NCBI RefSeq assembly: GCF_000934765.1
Contig: NZ_JYNN01000014.1
Span: 1 to 64,000, forward strand
DNA from: Thiomicrospira microaerophila
Lineage (GTDB): Bacteria; Pseudomonadota; Gammaproteobacteria; Thiomicrospirales; Thiomicrospiraceae
DNA length: 64,000 nucleotides
Reading direction: 5' to 3'
Part shown: in pieces, positions 8,320-18,380 of the stretch
How positions within the stretch are numbered: position 1 is the first letter of the stretch
How the letters are laid out: every line of letters begins with the position of its first letter
Made by a program: the position numbers and the translations under genes
Notes under the pieces: model-generated
Databases searched by the model: none
What the model was told of the DNA's origin: nothing
The model's input: only the letters and a program-made list of their open reading frames with translations

Positions 8320-10127
8320 TTATCCGATCCTCCGGTATTCAACACCGCCATAAAGGCTTCCTGCGGCAGCTCCACACGGCCTATTGTTTTCATGCGTTTT
8401 TTGCCCGCTTTTTGCTTCTCTAGCAACTTCTTCTTACGCGACACGTCGCCGCCATAACACTTCGCCAACACGTTCTTGCGCATGGCTTTTACATTGGTGC
8501 GCCCAATAATCTTGCCACCAATCGCCGCCTGTATCGCTACTTCAAACATTTGGCGTGGGATAATCTCTTTGAGTTTTTCAATCATTTCCTTGCCACGCTG
8601 CACCGCCACTGAACGATGGGTAATCACGGCCAAGGCATCTACTGGTTCACCATTAATTAAGAAGTCTAGCTTGACTAAATCATCAGCTTGGAAACGTTTA
8701 AACTCATAATCCATCGACGCATAACCACGACTGGTCGATTTTAAGCGATCAAAAAAGTCCAATACCACTTCGTTCAAAGGCATTTCAAAACTTATCGAGA
8801 TTTGGTTACCGGCATAGGTCATGCTTTTTTGCACGCCGCGCTTATCAATACACAGCTTCATCACCGCGCCGATATGATCCTGTGGCACCAGAATGTTCGC
8901 TTGAATAATCGGCTCACGGATTTCATCAATCGTACCCACATCAGGTAGCTCAGACGGGTTGTCGATTTTTAATACCTCGCCCTTTTTGGTCAGTAGCTCA
9001 TAAACAACCGTTGGTGCCGTACTAATCAAATCCAGGTTATATTCACGTTCCAAACGCTCTTGAACAATCTCCATGTGCAACATGCCCAAAAAGCCACAAC
9101 GGAAACCAAAGCCAAGCGCTTCAGAGGTTTCTGGCTCAAAATGCAATGCTGCATCATTCAAGCGCAGCTTACGCAACGCCTCACGCAAATCTTCATAATC
9201 CTCCGAACTTATCGGAAACAAACCGGCAAATACGCGAGGCTGCACGGGTTTAAACCCTGGCATACGCTCGGCCGCTGGGTTTTTCGCATCGGTTAGGGTA
9301 TCGCCAACCGGCGCACCATCTATATCTTTAATACCCGCGATGACATACCCTACTTCGCCAGCGCTCAACCATTCACGAGAGGTACGTTTAGGCGTAAAAA
9401 TGCCGACATCTGTCACTTCGTGATCATCGCCTGTCGACATTACGCGCATTTTCATTTTCTTGCCAATCTTACCATCCAGCACACGCACCAAGGACACCAC
9501 CCCCAGATAGTTATCAAACCATGAATCAATAATCAAGGCTTTTAGCGGGCCATCCAAATTACCAACGGGGGCAGGAACGCGCGCAACAATTTGCTCTAGG
9601 GTTTCTTTAATACCTATACCGGCTTTGGCGCTGGCATGCACCGCGTCATGCGCCTCAATACCAATAATTTCTTCAATTTCTTCCACCACGCGCTCGGGTT
9701 CAGCGGCGGGCAAATCAATTTTGTTGAGCACCGGCAGCACTTCCAAGCCCTGCTCTATCGCGGTATAGCAGTTAGCCACGGTTTGCGCCTCAACACCCTG
9801 CGACGCATCCACCACCAATAACGCGCCCTCACAGGCGGCCAACGAGCGCGACACTTCATACGAAAAGTCCACATGCCCTGGTGTATCGATAAAGTTAAGC
9901 TGATAAGTATTGCCATCATCAGCCGGATACATCAAGGTCACACTCTGCGCTTTGATCGTAATACCGCGCTCTTTTTCGATATCCATCGAATCGAGAACCT
10001 GGCTCTCCATTTCACGATCCGTTAAGCCACCACACAGGTGAATAAAACGGTCAGCAATCGTGGATTTACCATGATCAATATGAGCAATAATCGAAAAGTT
10101 ACGGATTAACGATAAGGGTTGTGACAT
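8316..10127 (-). CDS. lepA: Elongation factor 4 (LepA)
   Basis: LepA is a translational GTPase that back-translocates or otherwise remodels stalled ribosomes. The G domain shows [17 protein letters not shown] and NKIDLP, followed by EF-G-like domains and the LepA-specific C-terminus ([20 protein letters not shown] and the Lys-rich [16 protein letters not shown]). An upstream TTG at 10142 is in frame. The ATG at 10127 (603 residues, [11 protein letters not shown]) has GGAG six bases away and matches other LepA starts, so it is preferred. It is the first gene of the lepA-lepB-rnc-era-recO-pdxJ-acpS run. Confidence 0.97.
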   Translation of the reverse strand: MSQPLSLIRNFSIIAHIDHGKSTIADRFIHLCGGLTDREMESQVLDSMDIEKERGITIKAQSVTLMYPADDGNTYQLNFIDTPGHVDFSYEVSRSLAACEGALLVVDASQGVEAQTVANCYTAIEQGLEVLPVLNKIDLPAAEPERVVEEIEEIIGIEAHDAVHASAKAGIGIKETLEQIVARVPAPVGNLDGPLKALIIDSWFDNYLGVVSLVRVLDGKIGKKMKMRVMSTGDDHEVTDVGIFTPKRTSREWLSAGEVGYVIAGIKDIDGAPVGDTLTDAKNPAAERMPGFKPVQPRVFAGLFPISSEDYEDLREALRKLRLNDAALHFEPETSEALGFGFRCGFLGMLHMEIVQERLEREYNLDLISTAPTVVYELLTKKGEVLKIDNPSELPDVGTIDEIREPIIQANILVPQDHIGAVMKLCIDKRGVQKSMTYAGNQISISFEMPLNEVVLDFFDRLKSTSRGYASMDYEFKRFQADDLVKLDFLINGEPVDALAVITHRSVAVQRGKEMIEKLKEIIPRQMFEVAIQAAIGGKIIGRTNVKAMRKNVLAKCYGGDVSRKKKLLEKQKAGKKRMKTIGRVELPQEAFMAVLNTGGSDK

Positions 10128-10159
10128 GAAGGCTCCAAACAACTCAAAAATATAAATAA

Positions 10160-10183
10160 AAAAGGGTGCGTTCGCACCCTTTT
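10160..10183 (-). terminator. Rho-independent terminator after the degP-type gene
   Basis: An 11-bp stem, AAAAGGGTGCG and its complement, is followed on the minus strand by a run of T (TTTTTTATTT). It sits between the protease stop (10272) and lepA. A second 9-bp inverted repeat (GTTTTTCGC / GCGAAAAAC, 10186-10217) lies just upstream and may add to the same stop. Confidence 0.85.
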
Positions 10184-10271
10184 AAGTTTTTCGCGCCACA
10201 ACAGGCAGGCGAAAAACGAAGGCTATAAAAAATTAACGTTATTTTACGCTAATTTGTTTTGCTTGACCAAA

Positions 10272-11702
10272 TTATTCAACAACCAACGCAACGAAGATTG
10301 AACGACCATTGCGCACAATTCTAACCGGCAAGGATTGACCAGGCCTGGCTTTGGCTAACACCGCATCAATATCGCTGGCCTTTCTAATTGGTTGAAAATT
10401 GATACTGACCAGAATATCGCCTTGAATAATACCATTTTTACGCCCAAGCCCCTCTTCAACCTTGGTCACACCCACGCCAAAGGGCAAATTAACGCGACCT
10501 AACTGCTCTTTGCTCAACTCTTCCAATTCAAGCCCTAAACGTTCGCTGGTTAATTTTGCCGGCTCCTCAGGCTTGGCTTGGGGGGCGGGTTCATCGTTAT
10601 TTTCACTCAAGGCTTGCAAACTGGCGATCACGGTTTTTCGCTCGCCCTGACGCAAAATCTCAATCTCAACCGGCTTGTTAATCGGTGTAATCCCCACCGC
10701 TGGCGGTAAATCAGCCGATTTTTCTATTAAGCGGCCATCAAATTTTAAAATAATATCGCCCGATTCAATCCCCGCTTTTTCGGCTGGGGTGTCTGGATAG
10801 GCTTGTGCCACTAGCGCGCCTGTCGGCTTTTCCATATTAAACGAACGGGCTAATTCAGCCGTGACCTCTTGAACCTGCACACCCAAGAAACCACGCTCGA
10901 CCTTGCCTGTCTGCTTGATTTGTTCAACCACATTCATCGCAATCTCAATCGGAATCGCAAACGACAAGCCCATAAAACCACCACTACGGGTATAAATTTG
11001 TGCATTGATACCGATGACTTCGCCATTAAGGTTTATCAATGGACCACCAGAGTTACCGGGGTTAATCGCTACATCGGTTTGAATAAACGGTACATAGGTA
11101 TCATCCGGCAGGTTTCGACCTTTCGCACTGACAATCCCAGCCGTCACCGTATAATCCAAGCCAAACGGCGCGCCAATCGCCAAAACCCATGACCCAACTT
11201 TTAGCTTATCCGAATCGCCAATTCTAACCGTTGGCAAACCAGTGGCATCTACTTTTAATAACGCCACATCCGTACGTGGATCACTGCCAACCACCTCGGC
11301 CTTATACTCTTGACGATCACTTAGTCGCACAATGACACCATCCGCACCTTCAATCACATGGTGATTGGTTAAAATATAACCATCTTGGGTTATAACAAAC
11401 CCAGACCCCACCGACTGGCTTCGACGCTCAGGCGCTTGACGCCGCTCCTGCCGAGGATCCTGTCCAAAAAAATGGCGCAAAAACTCATCTGGAATACCGC
11501 GAAACTGTGGTGGAATACCACTATTGCTTGGCGCGCGTTCGGTGCGCGTGGTGCTAATATTCACTACCGCTTGATGATTCTGTTCAACCAACTGGGTAAA
11601 GTCTGGAAAACCCACCACGGGTGCGGCCGTAGCCTTGACCAGCAAAACCGGTGCAAACGCCACACATAGCCATGTAAAAAATGTTAAAAATTGTTTTTTC
11701 AT
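10272..11702 (-). CDS. Periplasmic serine protease/chaperone of the DegP/MucD family
   Basis: This 476-residue HtrA-family enzyme has an N-terminal signal peptide (MKKQFLTFFTWLCVAFAPVL, cut near ATAAP). The trypsin-like domain shows the triad His (TNHHVIEGAD, about H115), Asp (RTDVALL, about D145) and Ser (GNSGGP, about S218). Two PDZ domains follow (about 270-360 and 385-470). It degrades or refolds damaged envelope proteins in the periplasm. It lies directly downstream of rseC, as the mucD gene does in many gammaproteobacterial rseC/mucD arrangements, so MucD is the likely ortholog. The upstream sigma-E genes are not in this window. Confidence 0.93.
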   Translation of the reverse strand: MKKQFLTFFTWLCVAFAPVLLVKATAAPVVGFPDFTQLVEQNHQAVVNISTTRTERAPSNSGIPPQFRGIPDEFLRHFFGQDPRQERRQAPERRSQSVGSGFVITQDGYILTNHHVIEGADGVIVRLSDRQEYKAEVVGSDPRTDVALLKVDATGLPTVRIGDSDKLKVGSWVLAIGAPFGLDYTVTAGIVSAKGRNLPDDTYVPFIQTDVAINPGNSGGPLINLNGEVIGINAQIYTRSGGFMGLSFAIPIEIAMNVVEQIKQTGKVERGFLGVQVQEVTAELARSFNMEKPTGALVAQAYPDTPAEKAGIESGDIILKFDGRLIEKSADLPPAVGITPINKPVEIEILRQGERKTVIASLQALSENNDEPAPQAKPEEPAKLTSERLGLELEELSKEQLGRVNLPFGVGVTKVEEGLGRKNGIIQGDILVSINFQPIRKASDIDAVLAKARPGQSLPVRIVRNGRSIFVALVVE

Positions 11703-12154
11703 TCTGATGTACTCCTAATGATGCGTTTAATGACTGGCTGCACCGGTTTATGATTCAGCCGAACCCACAACCAAGCGCCGACCATGGCTAACAAAGCACC
11801 CGACGCAATCTGCCAATCTTGCGCATCTGTTAATATAACATTGACAGATAAAGCGCCAACAAACAACCCAACCAAAGGCAAACCATAGGCTAAAAAAGCC
11901 TGCTTGATTAAACTTGAACCTGGCATTTCTAACACAACCCTATCGCCCTGCTTGGCACCCAGTTCATTAGGCAAGCGAAGCAAAGGCGAAGCGCCCATTG
12001 CAAAAAGCTTCGATAAGCTACTAGTACCACAGGTAGACTGCCCCTGACAAGAACCGCAACCCGATTCACGCTCGGTTCGAACCCATGCATAACCTTGTTC
12101 GATAGATTCTACCCAACCTTGGGCTTGTAAAACGTCATCCACCTTGATTTCCAC
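11699..12154 (-). CDS. rseC: RseC/MucC-family membrane protein
   Basis: The 151-residue protein has an N-terminal Cys cluster (CGSCQGQSTC, about residues 33-42) and two transmembrane helices (about 88-108 and 115-132) near the C-terminus, the typical SoxR-reducing/RseC layout. RseC proteins modulate the sigma-E response or maintain the redox state of SoxR. The start is uncertain: GTG at 12154, or GTG at 12142, which has AAGGTGG suitably placed. The stop overlaps the start of the DegP-type protease gene, suggesting one transcript. The first codons and upstream bases are duplicated at 13709-13759. Confidence 0.85.
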   Translation of the reverse strand: MEIKVDDVLQAQGWVESIEQGYAWVRTERESGCGSCQGQSTCGTSSLSKLFAMGASPLLRLPNELGAKQGDRVVLEMPGSSLIKQAFLAYGLPLVGLFVGALSVNVILTDAQDWQIASGALLAMVGAWLWVRLNHKPVQPVIKRIIRSTSE

Positions 12155-12172
12155 CTTTTATTCAAATTAAAA
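12122..12172. repeat. Left 51-bp direct repeat flanking the rpn insertion
   Basis: This segment, covering the first codons of rseC and the bases before it, is repeated at 13709-13759 in the same orientation with three mismatches (48 of 51 identical). The two copies bracket a ~1.5 kb block with its own gene and repeats. Confidence 0.9.
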
Positions 12173-12528
12173 CTAGTTAGGAGCTTGTCGGACTAAACCG
12201 GTCCTTTCGGGTGCGCGTGAATATATGAATCGAAGAAAGGGAAGTTAAACATGTAGGTTAAATCATCTTCAAGATTCCTACAATAATACTCGCAATACAA
12301 GGGAATTAGTAGTGCAACGGAGCGAACCAACTTGCAACGCGAAGCAAAAAAATTACGCGTCATTGCGAGCATACTTCCACGTCATTGCGAACGCAGTGAA
12401 GCAATCTTTTGAACCAGTGCACACCCTCCAGAGATTGCCGCGTCGTTGTGCTCCTCGCAATGACAAGTTTTTTTAACTTAATGACATTGCACCCACGGAG
12501 TAAGAACGGAGAGGGTCACTAGTTCTGA
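12173..12528. other. Intergenic block of interspersed repeats
   Basis: No gene is seen. From left to right it holds the inverted form of the TCCGACAGGCTCCTA repeat (about 12177-12196), a piece matching the 28.1 kb repeat (TATGAATCGAAGAAAGGGAAG, near 12225), a half copy of the CGTCATTGCGAG repeat (12358) and a full palindromic copy (12381-12464). Confidence 0.7.
12381..12464. repeat. Palindromic GTCATTGCGA...TCGCAATGAC repeat
   Basis: The left arm GTCATTGCGAACGCAGTGAA followed by GCAATCT is mirrored by AGATTGCC...CTCCTCGCAATGAC. This is the widely seen bacterial palindrome of the form CGTCATTGCGAG...GCAATCT, found dispersed between genes in many unrelated genomes. It is probably a small non-autonomous element. 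Confidence 0.8.
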
Positions 12529-13512
12529 TCAAGATTTGGTTTGAACCGAATGTTGGTTGATGTAATCCCTAAGTTGATTGAGTGGCAAGCTAAGTTTTTC
12601 AGCGACCTGTTGAATCGAAATGTTAAATTCTTTAACCATAATCCTAGCATCTTCCAAACGAGTTTTAAGTATGCCGATTTGCTCACCCTCCAGCTTACCC
12701 TTTTGAATGCCGATTTGCTCACCCTTTTCCATCGCAAGCCTTTCAACGGTATTGACGTATTCCACTTTTTGCTCCTCCTCAATCTCTTCGATTTTATCGA
12801 TAAATGCTTGCTCTAAATTATGCGGTAAATTGATAAACCAGTCAATCAGATTGAACAGGTGGATCACGTCCTCTTTGTTTAATCCGCGCCTGAATAACTC
12901 TCGAATTAGGTTGAGTTTGGCATTCATCCGCTGGTGCGGGTCTTTGATTTGTTTGGCGTCCAATTGCGCTAATACAATGAAGCCGAACACATTGTCACTC
13001 ACCAATAGTTCTTCGCGCCTTCGGATAAAATCCAGCAGTTTGCAGATTGGAAAGTGCATGGTCATTTTAAAACCCAGTTCGTTGTAGCGATAGGTATCCT
13101 GTCGAAAACGTTTGTTGGTATCACTGAGTACCGCTAAGCTGATCACGTCTTTTTTGTATCGATCGCGGATACGGCTGTTGTAGCGGAACATTCGTTCGGC
13201 AAAGTCTTTTTGCGGTGAGCCTTGGACTTCAATATGAATCAGTAACCACTTCTCTTCACCGGTGTTGAGTTGGACTTTAACCAGTTTGTCGGCTTCGGTT
13301 TTGGGTCTTTCACCTTTGGCGAGGGTTTTTTGCAGTTCTTTGTCTAAAAACTCCGGCGCTTGTTGCCAGTTAATCGCATCGTAGACGGTTGGAAACAACA
13401 GGTGCATGCTTTCTTTAAAATAGCGATCTAACGCATTTTTCCATGGCGTATCGTGCACTTGGGTTTCGGCTTTGCTTGACGGGGATTTGGGTTGCGGTGA
13501 CGCGGTTTTCAT
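12529..13512 (-). CDS. Rpn-family nuclease/putative transposase (PD-(D/E)XK)
   Basis: This 327-residue protein resembles the recombination-promoting nuclease (Rpn, COG5464) family once labelled transposases. The core has KLVKVQLNTGEEKWLLIHIEVQGSPQ, where IHIEVQ carries the E-x-Q of the nuclease fold, followed by FAERMFRYNSRIRDRY. The C-terminal part is helical, with the repeated block GEQIGIQKGKLEGEQIGIL (about 268-286), a common feature of this family. It lies alone, flanked by 51-bp direct repeats and dispersed repeats, and is absent from the usual rseC/nadB neighbourhood, so it was probably inserted. Recent work ties such proteins to DNA cleavage and phage defence; the role here is open. 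Confidence 0.8.
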   Translation of the reverse strand: MKTASPQPKSPSSKAETQVHDTPWKNALDRYFKESMHLLFPTVYDAINWQQAPEFLDKELQKTLAKGERPKTEADKLVKVQLNTGEEKWLLIHIEVQGSPQKDFAERMFRYNSRIRDRYKKDVISLAVLSDTNKRFRQDTYRYNELGFKMTMHFPICKLLDFIRRREELLVSDNVFGFIVLAQLDAKQIKDPHQRMNAKLNLIRELFRRGLNKEDVIHLFNLIDWFINLPHNLEQAFIDKIEEIEEEQKVEYVNTVERLAMEKGEQIGIQKGKLEGEQIGILKTRLEDARIMVKEFNISIQQVAEKLSLPLNQLRDYINQHSVQTKS

Positions 13513-13819
13513 GCGGTTACCCTCGTAGATAATAGGGCAATTGTAGTGAGTTATGTGATGCTTCGCAAGTGAGCGTCATCTTTATCCCGGGTATTTCACT
13601 GCCCTGTCACCCTGACCGCAATCACAGGGTCTATGGCGGCCAGCGGTTGAATCCTGCGACTTCGCACGGGGCGACGCACCGCCCGTCATGACGAGGTGCG
13701 TAGGAGTCGGCTTATAAAACGTCATCCACCTGGATTTTCACCTTTTATTCAAATTAAAAAATTCCTGTTAGCAATATGCTACTATTATTACCATTTTCAA
13801 GAGTCAGGCGGCGATTTTA
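13513..13819. other. Intergenic region before nadB
   Basis: It holds GC-rich bases of unknown origin, a short inverted repeat (GACGCACC...GGTGCGT, about 13673-13702), the right 51-bp direct repeat (13709-13759) and the presumed nadB promoter in the AT-rich 13750-13800 stretch. No gene is seen. Confidence 0.6.
13709..13759. repeat. Right 51-bp direct repeat (relic of the rseC start)
   Basis: A second copy of 12122-12172. On the minus strand it still resembles the beginning of rseC but has an early TAA (GTTTTATAA), so it is a dead copy. The bases after it continue into the nadB upstream region and are probably the original junction. Confidence 0.9.
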
Positions 13820-15412
13820 GTGTCCTCAAGCATCCATACAACTCAAGTTTTAATTATCGGCAGCGGTATTGCTGGACTATCTTTGGCGATTAAACTCGCC
13901 GATAACTTTCAAGTCACCGTGCTCGCCAAAACCACACTTGCAGAAAACAGCAGCATTTATGCGCAAGGTGGGATTGCGGCAGTTCTCGACCCGTTTGATT
14001 CGATTGACGCCCATGTCGATGACACGCTGAATGCAGGCGCAGGGTTATGTGAAATAGAGGCGGTTCAATTTGTCGCACGTCATGCCAGCCAAGCCATCAA
14101 TGAGCTAATTGACCTAGGCGTGCCATTTAGTCGCGCCACCGAAGATTCACCGCCCTTCCCGTTTCACTTGACCCAAGAAGGCGGTCATAGCCATCGACGC
14201 ATTATTCATGCGGCCGACCACACGGGCCATTCGGTGCAATCGACCCTATTAAAACGCGTTAAAGAACATCCTAACATCAAATTACTGCCTAACCACATGA
14301 CGGTTGATCTGATAGTCAGCCCTGAAAGTCGTCGCTGCATAGGGGCGTATGTACTGAATAAATCAAGCCGTCAGGTTTTGCCGATACAGGCTAACTTTAC
14401 GGTATTAGCCAGCGGTGGGGCAAGTAAAGCTTATTTATACACCAGTAACCCAGACACTTCAACCGGCGATGGGATTGCGATGGCGTGGCGTGCTGGTTGC
14501 CGTGTGGCTAATATGGAGTTCAATCAGTTCCACCCTACCTGCTTGTTTCACCCCCAAGACCGTTCGTTTTTAATTAGCGAAGCGGTACGGGGTGAAGGTG
14601 GTATTTTAAGACTTCCGAATGGCGAGGCGTTTATGTCACGTTATGATGAGCGTGCTGATTTGGCACCGCGCGACATTGTGGCTCGCGCGATTGACCAAGA
14701 AATGAAAACGCATGGGATCGACTGTGTTTACCTCGACATCACACATAAGCCCAAAGACTATCTAAAAACCCACTTCCCAACCATTTATGGCCGCTGTAAA
14801 AAAGTAGGTATCGATATTAGTCAACAACCGATTCCGGTCGTACCTGCCGCCCACTATACCTGCGGCGGCATCGTCACCAACTTGCAAGGAGAAACCGATT
14901 TAGCGGGTCTTTATGCGATTGGTGAAACCGCCTACACCGGCTTGCATGGCGCGAACCGACTAGCCAGTAATTCATTGCTAGAGGGGTTGGTTTTTGCACA
15001 AGCCGCTTATCAATCTATTGAATCCTCCGCAATCATCCCCATTACAGAAATGATTCGCAACTGGGATACTAGCCGCGTGAGTGAAGCACGTGAGCGCGTT
15101 TTGGTCTCGCATGACTGGGATGAGTTACGCCGTGTTATGTGGGACTATGTAGGTATCGTGCGCACAGACAAGCGACTTAACCGTGCCGCGCAACGCATTC
15201 GGAACCTACAAAAAGAAATCAATGAGTTTTACCGTCAACATCGTTTGGACAGTGATCTACTGGAGCTTCGCAATCTGGCGCAGGTGGCCTCGCTGATGGT
15301 TGCTTCAGCGCAAAAACGTAAAGAAAGCCGTGGATTACACTATAACCTTGACCATCCGCAGACCAAGCGACGGGCTAAACCGACACTTTTAAAACCTAAA
15401 AACTTTGCATAA
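13820..15412 (+). CDS. nadB: L-aspartate oxidase
   Basis: NadB oxidises L-aspartate to iminoaspartate with FAD, the first step of NAD synthesis. The 530-residue protein has the FAD-binding LIIGSGIAGLSLAIKLAD at the N-terminus, SSIYAQGGIAAV, the active-site stretch EGGHSHRRIIHAADHTG, FHPTCL, and YTCGGI..LYAIGETAYTGLHGANRLASNSLLEG near the C-terminal half. These distinguish it from succinate dehydrogenase relatives. The length is normal. The start is a GTG with only a weak ribosome binding site (CAGGCGG). It is the first gene of a plus-strand pair with ygfZ (11-base gap). Confidence 0.96.
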   Translation: MSSSIHTTQVLIIGSGIAGLSLAIKLADNFQVTVLAKTTLAENSSIYAQGGIAAVLDPFDSIDAHVDDTLNAGAGLCEIEAVQFVARHASQAINELIDLGVPFSRATEDSPPFPFHLTQEGGHSHRRIIHAADHTGHSVQSTLLKRVKEHPNIKLLPNHMTVDLIVSPESRRCIGAYVLNKSSRQVLPIQANFTVLASGGASKAYLYTSNPDTSTGDGIAMAWRAGCRVANMEFNQFHPTCLFHPQDRSFLISEAVRGEGGILRLPNGEAFMSRYDERADLAPRDIVARAIDQEMKTHGIDCVYLDITHKPKDYLKTHFPTIYGRCKKVGIDISQQPIPVVPAAHYTCGGIVTNLQGETDLAGLYAIGETAYTGLHGANRLASNSLLEGLVFAQAAYQSIESSAIIPITEMIRNWDTSRVSEARERVLVSHDWDELRRVMWDYVGIVRTDKRLNRAAQRIRNLQKEINEFYRQHRLDSDLLELRNLAQVASLMVASAQKRKESRGLHYNLDHPQTKRRAKPTLLKPKNFA

Positions 15413-15423
15413 GGGCTAATGAA

Positions 15424-16494
15424 ATGAATACAGAATGGCAAAATTTTTTACAGCAACAACACGCACAGCTTGATGAACAAGGTGCCATTAAGCAACTTGA
15501 GTTTCCAGAACTGGAGCGTATGCTAATCAAGCATGGTCCGGTCATGACCAGTCTGGCGCATCATGCGTTGCTTAAAGTATCGGGCGAAGAGGCGCAAAGC
15601 TTTCTTCAGGGACAGCTCAGCAATGACATCAAGCTAGTCACTGAAGAATCCGCCCAGTATTCAGCTTACTGTGATCCAAAAGGGAATGTATTAGCCCTAT
15701 TTCTGATCTTCATGCACCAAGGAGATTATTATTTAAGCTTTGATGCAAGCTTAGCGGATAGCATTCAAAAACGCCTGCAAATGTTCGTTATGCGCTCAAA
15801 AGTAACGATTAGCGCGGTCGCTGATGAATGGATTCGCTTTGGGTTTGCGGGGCAGTTTGCCGACCTGGATGTGCAACGTCGCTTGGATACCAAGCTAAAA
15901 AAAGAGATGACCGTTACCCTATCCAAAGAACCAGGCCTGGAACAAACTATCATTATAAAAGTACCCGGCCCCTTCCACCGTTATGAGATTTTTGCGCCAG
16001 TAAACCAAGCGATAGATACCTGGACGAAGCTGCGCTTAAACGGCGACATTACCAATGCCTATGATTGGCGCTTGCTCAATATTGCCATAGGTCGCGCTGA
16101 AGTCAACGCCGCCCTTTCCGGCCAACATCTGGCGCAAAGCCTTAACCTCGACAAAACTGATGTGATTAACTTCAAAAAAGGCTGTTATCCAGGTCAAGAA
16201 GTGATTGCCCGCACCCACTATCGTGGCAAAGCCGCCAAACGCATGCTACGCATTCACCTTGATAATCTACTGAGCTTCCAGCCAGCTGACACATTAGAGC
16301 TGATTGACAACAACGAAAAAACCTACAAACTAGATGTCGTGATGTCAAATCCGGATATCTTTGAAGGCACGCTATGCTTAGCCATCGGCACGCTTAAATC
16401 ACTCGATCTAGCCGAAGGGGATTTAAAACTAGCCAGCACGGGTGGCCTAGCAAAAATCGAACCTCTACCTTATTTGTTGGTCGATGAAGCCTAA
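15424..16494 (+). CDS. ygfZ: YgfZ-type folate-binding Fe-S cluster protein
   Basis: This 356-residue member of the GcvT-like family carries the diagnostic KGCYPGQEVIARTHYRGKAAKR near residue 250, whose Cys is needed for YgfZ function. It also has LSNDIKLV and an aminomethyltransferase-like fold. YgfZ uses tetrahydrofolate to help maintain certain iron-sulfur enzymes, such as the tRNA-modifying MiaB. DNA at 15931 contains the iterated palindrome CCAGGCCTGG, coding for PGL. Confidence 0.92.
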   Translation: MNTEWQNFLQQQHAQLDEQGAIKQLEFPELERMLIKHGPVMTSLAHHALLKVSGEEAQSFLQGQLSNDIKLVTEESAQYSAYCDPKGNVLALFLIFMHQGDYYLSFDASLADSIQKRLQMFVMRSKVTISAVADEWIRFGFAGQFADLDVQRRLDTKLKKEMTVTLSKEPGLEQTIIIKVPGPFHRYEIFAPVNQAIDTWTKLRLNGDITNAYDWRLLNIAIGRAEVNAALSGQHLAQSLNLDKTDVINFKKGCYPGQEVIARTHYRGKAAKRMLRIHLDNLLSFQPADTLELIDNNEKTYKLDVVMSNPDIFEGTLCLAIGTLKSLDLAEGDLKLASTGGLAKIEPLPYLLVDEA

Positions 16495-16615
16495 CCCGTA
16501 GACTTATTTGACTGTGCTATGCAGTAAACCGCAACACCGCCTCTCAATCCCTGTGCGAGGCGTGCTAAAATAGGCCGCATTTTTAGACAGCCTTAACAAC
16601 AGGATTAAATACACC

Positions 16616-18328
16616 ATGAAAACCTCGCAACTTTTAATCGCCACCACCCGTGAAACTCCAACTGATGCGGAAGTTATTAGTCATCAGCTCATGCTGCGTG
16701 CTGGGCTAATTCGCCGTTTGGCCGGTGGCTTGTATACTTGGTTGCCGCTGGGTCTAAAGGTGCTGCGTAAGGTTGAGGGCATTATTCGTCAGGAGATGGA
16801 TCGTGCGGGCGCTCAGGAAGTGTTGATGCCGGTGGTCCAACCTGCGGAGCTTTGGGAAGAGTCAGGGCGCTGGCAACAGTATGGCGCGGAGTTATTACGC
16901 ATCAAAGATCGTCATCAGCGCGATTTCTGTTTAGGGCCAACGCACGAGGAAGTCATTACCGACATGGTGCGCAAAGAAATTCGCAGCTATAAACAACTGC
17001 CTATTAATTTTTATCAAATCCAAACCAAGTTCCGCGATGAAATCCGCCCGCGTTTTGGTGTGATGCGCTCGCGTGAGTTTATTATGAAAGATGCCTATTC
17101 TTTCCATTTGGATCGCGCAAGTTTAGAGGCGACCTATCAGGTGATGTACGATACCTATCACCGCATTTTTGAGCGCATGGGCTTGAATTTCCGCGCAGTG
17201 CAAGCCGACACAGGCTCGATTGGTGGCGATGGTTCGCATGAGTTCCATGTGCTTGCGGATTCAGGTGAAGATGCGATTGCGTTTTCTACTGAGAGTGATT
17301 TTGCGGCGAATGTCGAGCTGGCCGAGGCGATGGCGCCGGCTGGTGAGCGTGCTGCGCCGAGTCAAGCGATGAGCGAAGTCGCCACGCCAAACGTCCATTC
17401 GATTGATGAGGTTTGCGCGTTCCTTAAGGTTGAGCCTTCACAAACACTTAAAACCTTGTTGGTTCAAGGTGCTAGCAAAGAACAACCTGTTGTGGCTCTT
17501 GTTTTACGCGGTGATCATGAAATCAACGATATTAAGGTTGAGAAACTTGCGATGGTGGCCAACCCAATGACCTTTGCGACTGCTGAACAAGTTCAAGCTG
17601 TAGCCAACTGTGATGCGGGGTCTATTGGCCCTATTGGTTTAACGATTCCTGTGATTGTTGATCGTGCCGCTGCTCATTGTAGCGATTTTGTTTGCGGCGC
17701 AAATAAAACAGGCTTTCACCTAACAGGCGTTAACTGGGTGCGTGATGGTCAAACAGGCCTGGTGGCCGACATTCGTAATGTGGTTGAAGGCGATCCCAGC
17801 CCTGACGGTAAGGGCACGATTCTTATTCGTCGTGGTATAGAGGTTGGGCATATTTTCCAGTTGGGTGATAAATATTCAAAGGCGTTAAATGCGAACGTAT
17901 TGAATGAAAATAGTCGTGCGCAGATTCTTGAAATGGGCTGTTATGGCATTGGCGTCACCCGCGTCGTAGCGGCGGCGATTGAACAGAACCATGATGAAAA
18001 AGGCATTATCTGGCCTGATGCGATTGCACCGTTTCAGGTGTGTATCGTACCGATGCAAATGCACAAGTCACCGCGAGTAAAAGACGCGGCAGAGCAGATT
18101 TATCAGGCGTTGACGGCCCAAGGTATCGAAGTACTGTTTGATGACCGTAATGAGCGCCCAGGTGTGATGTTTAATGATATGGAATTAATGGGCATTCCGC
18201 ACCGTATCGTTATTGGTGAGCGCGGATTAGATGAAGGCAAAATCGAATACAAGCATCGCCGCGATAAAGACAGCCAAAACATGGATCAAGCGGTGTTTAT
18301 GGACTTTCTTTTGCAGCAACTAAGTTAA
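16616..18328 (+). CDS. proS: Prolyl-tRNA synthetase
   Basis: The enzyme charges tRNA-Pro. The 570-residue protein is of the bacterial long type: class II motif 1 near [19 protein letters not shown], motif 2 with [17 protein letters not shown], an inserted editing (YbaK-like) domain about residues 225-390, and the C-terminal anticodon domain with [31 protein letters not shown] is the family hallmark. The length is within two residues of E. coli. The ATG follows AGGA by about 11 bases. Confidence 0.97.
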   Translation: MKTSQLLIATTRETPTDAEVISHQLMLRAGLIRRLAGGLYTWLPLGLKVLRKVEGIIRQEMDRAGAQEVLMPVVQPAELWEESGRWQQYGAELLRIKDRHQRDFCLGPTHEEVITDMVRKEIRSYKQLPINFYQIQTKFRDEIRPRFGVMRSREFIMKDAYSFHLDRASLEATYQVMYDTYHRIFERMGLNFRAVQADTGSIGGDGSHEFHVLADSGEDAIAFSTESDFAANVELAEAMAPAGERAAPSQAMSEVATPNVHSIDEVCAFLKVEPSQTLKTLLVQGASKEQPVVALVLRGDHEINDIKVEKLAMVANPMTFATAEQVQAVANCDAGSIGPIGLTIPVIVDRAAAHCSDFVCGANKTGFHLTGVNWVRDGQTGLVADIRNVVEGDPSPDGKGTILIRRGIEVGHIFQLGDKYSKALNANVLNENSRAQILEMGCYGIGVTRVVAAAIEQNHDEKGIIWPDAIAPFQVCIVPMQMHKSPRVKDAAEQIYQALTAQGIEVLFDDRNERPGVMFNDMELMGIPHRIVIGERGLDEGKIEYKHRRDKDSQNMDQAVFMDFLLQQLS

Positions 18329-18353
18329 TTGCACCAAATTAAATTCCCACTGT

Positions 18354-18380
18354 AGTCCCCACTGTCATTCAGTGGGGACT
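18354..18380. terminator. Hairpin between convergent proS and PilZ gene
   Basis: AGTCCCCACT, a 7-base loop and AGTGGGGACT form a perfect 10-bp stem overlapping the stop codon of the minus-strand PilZ gene. A T-run is missing on both sides, so termination may be weak or Rho-dependent. Confidence 0.55.
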
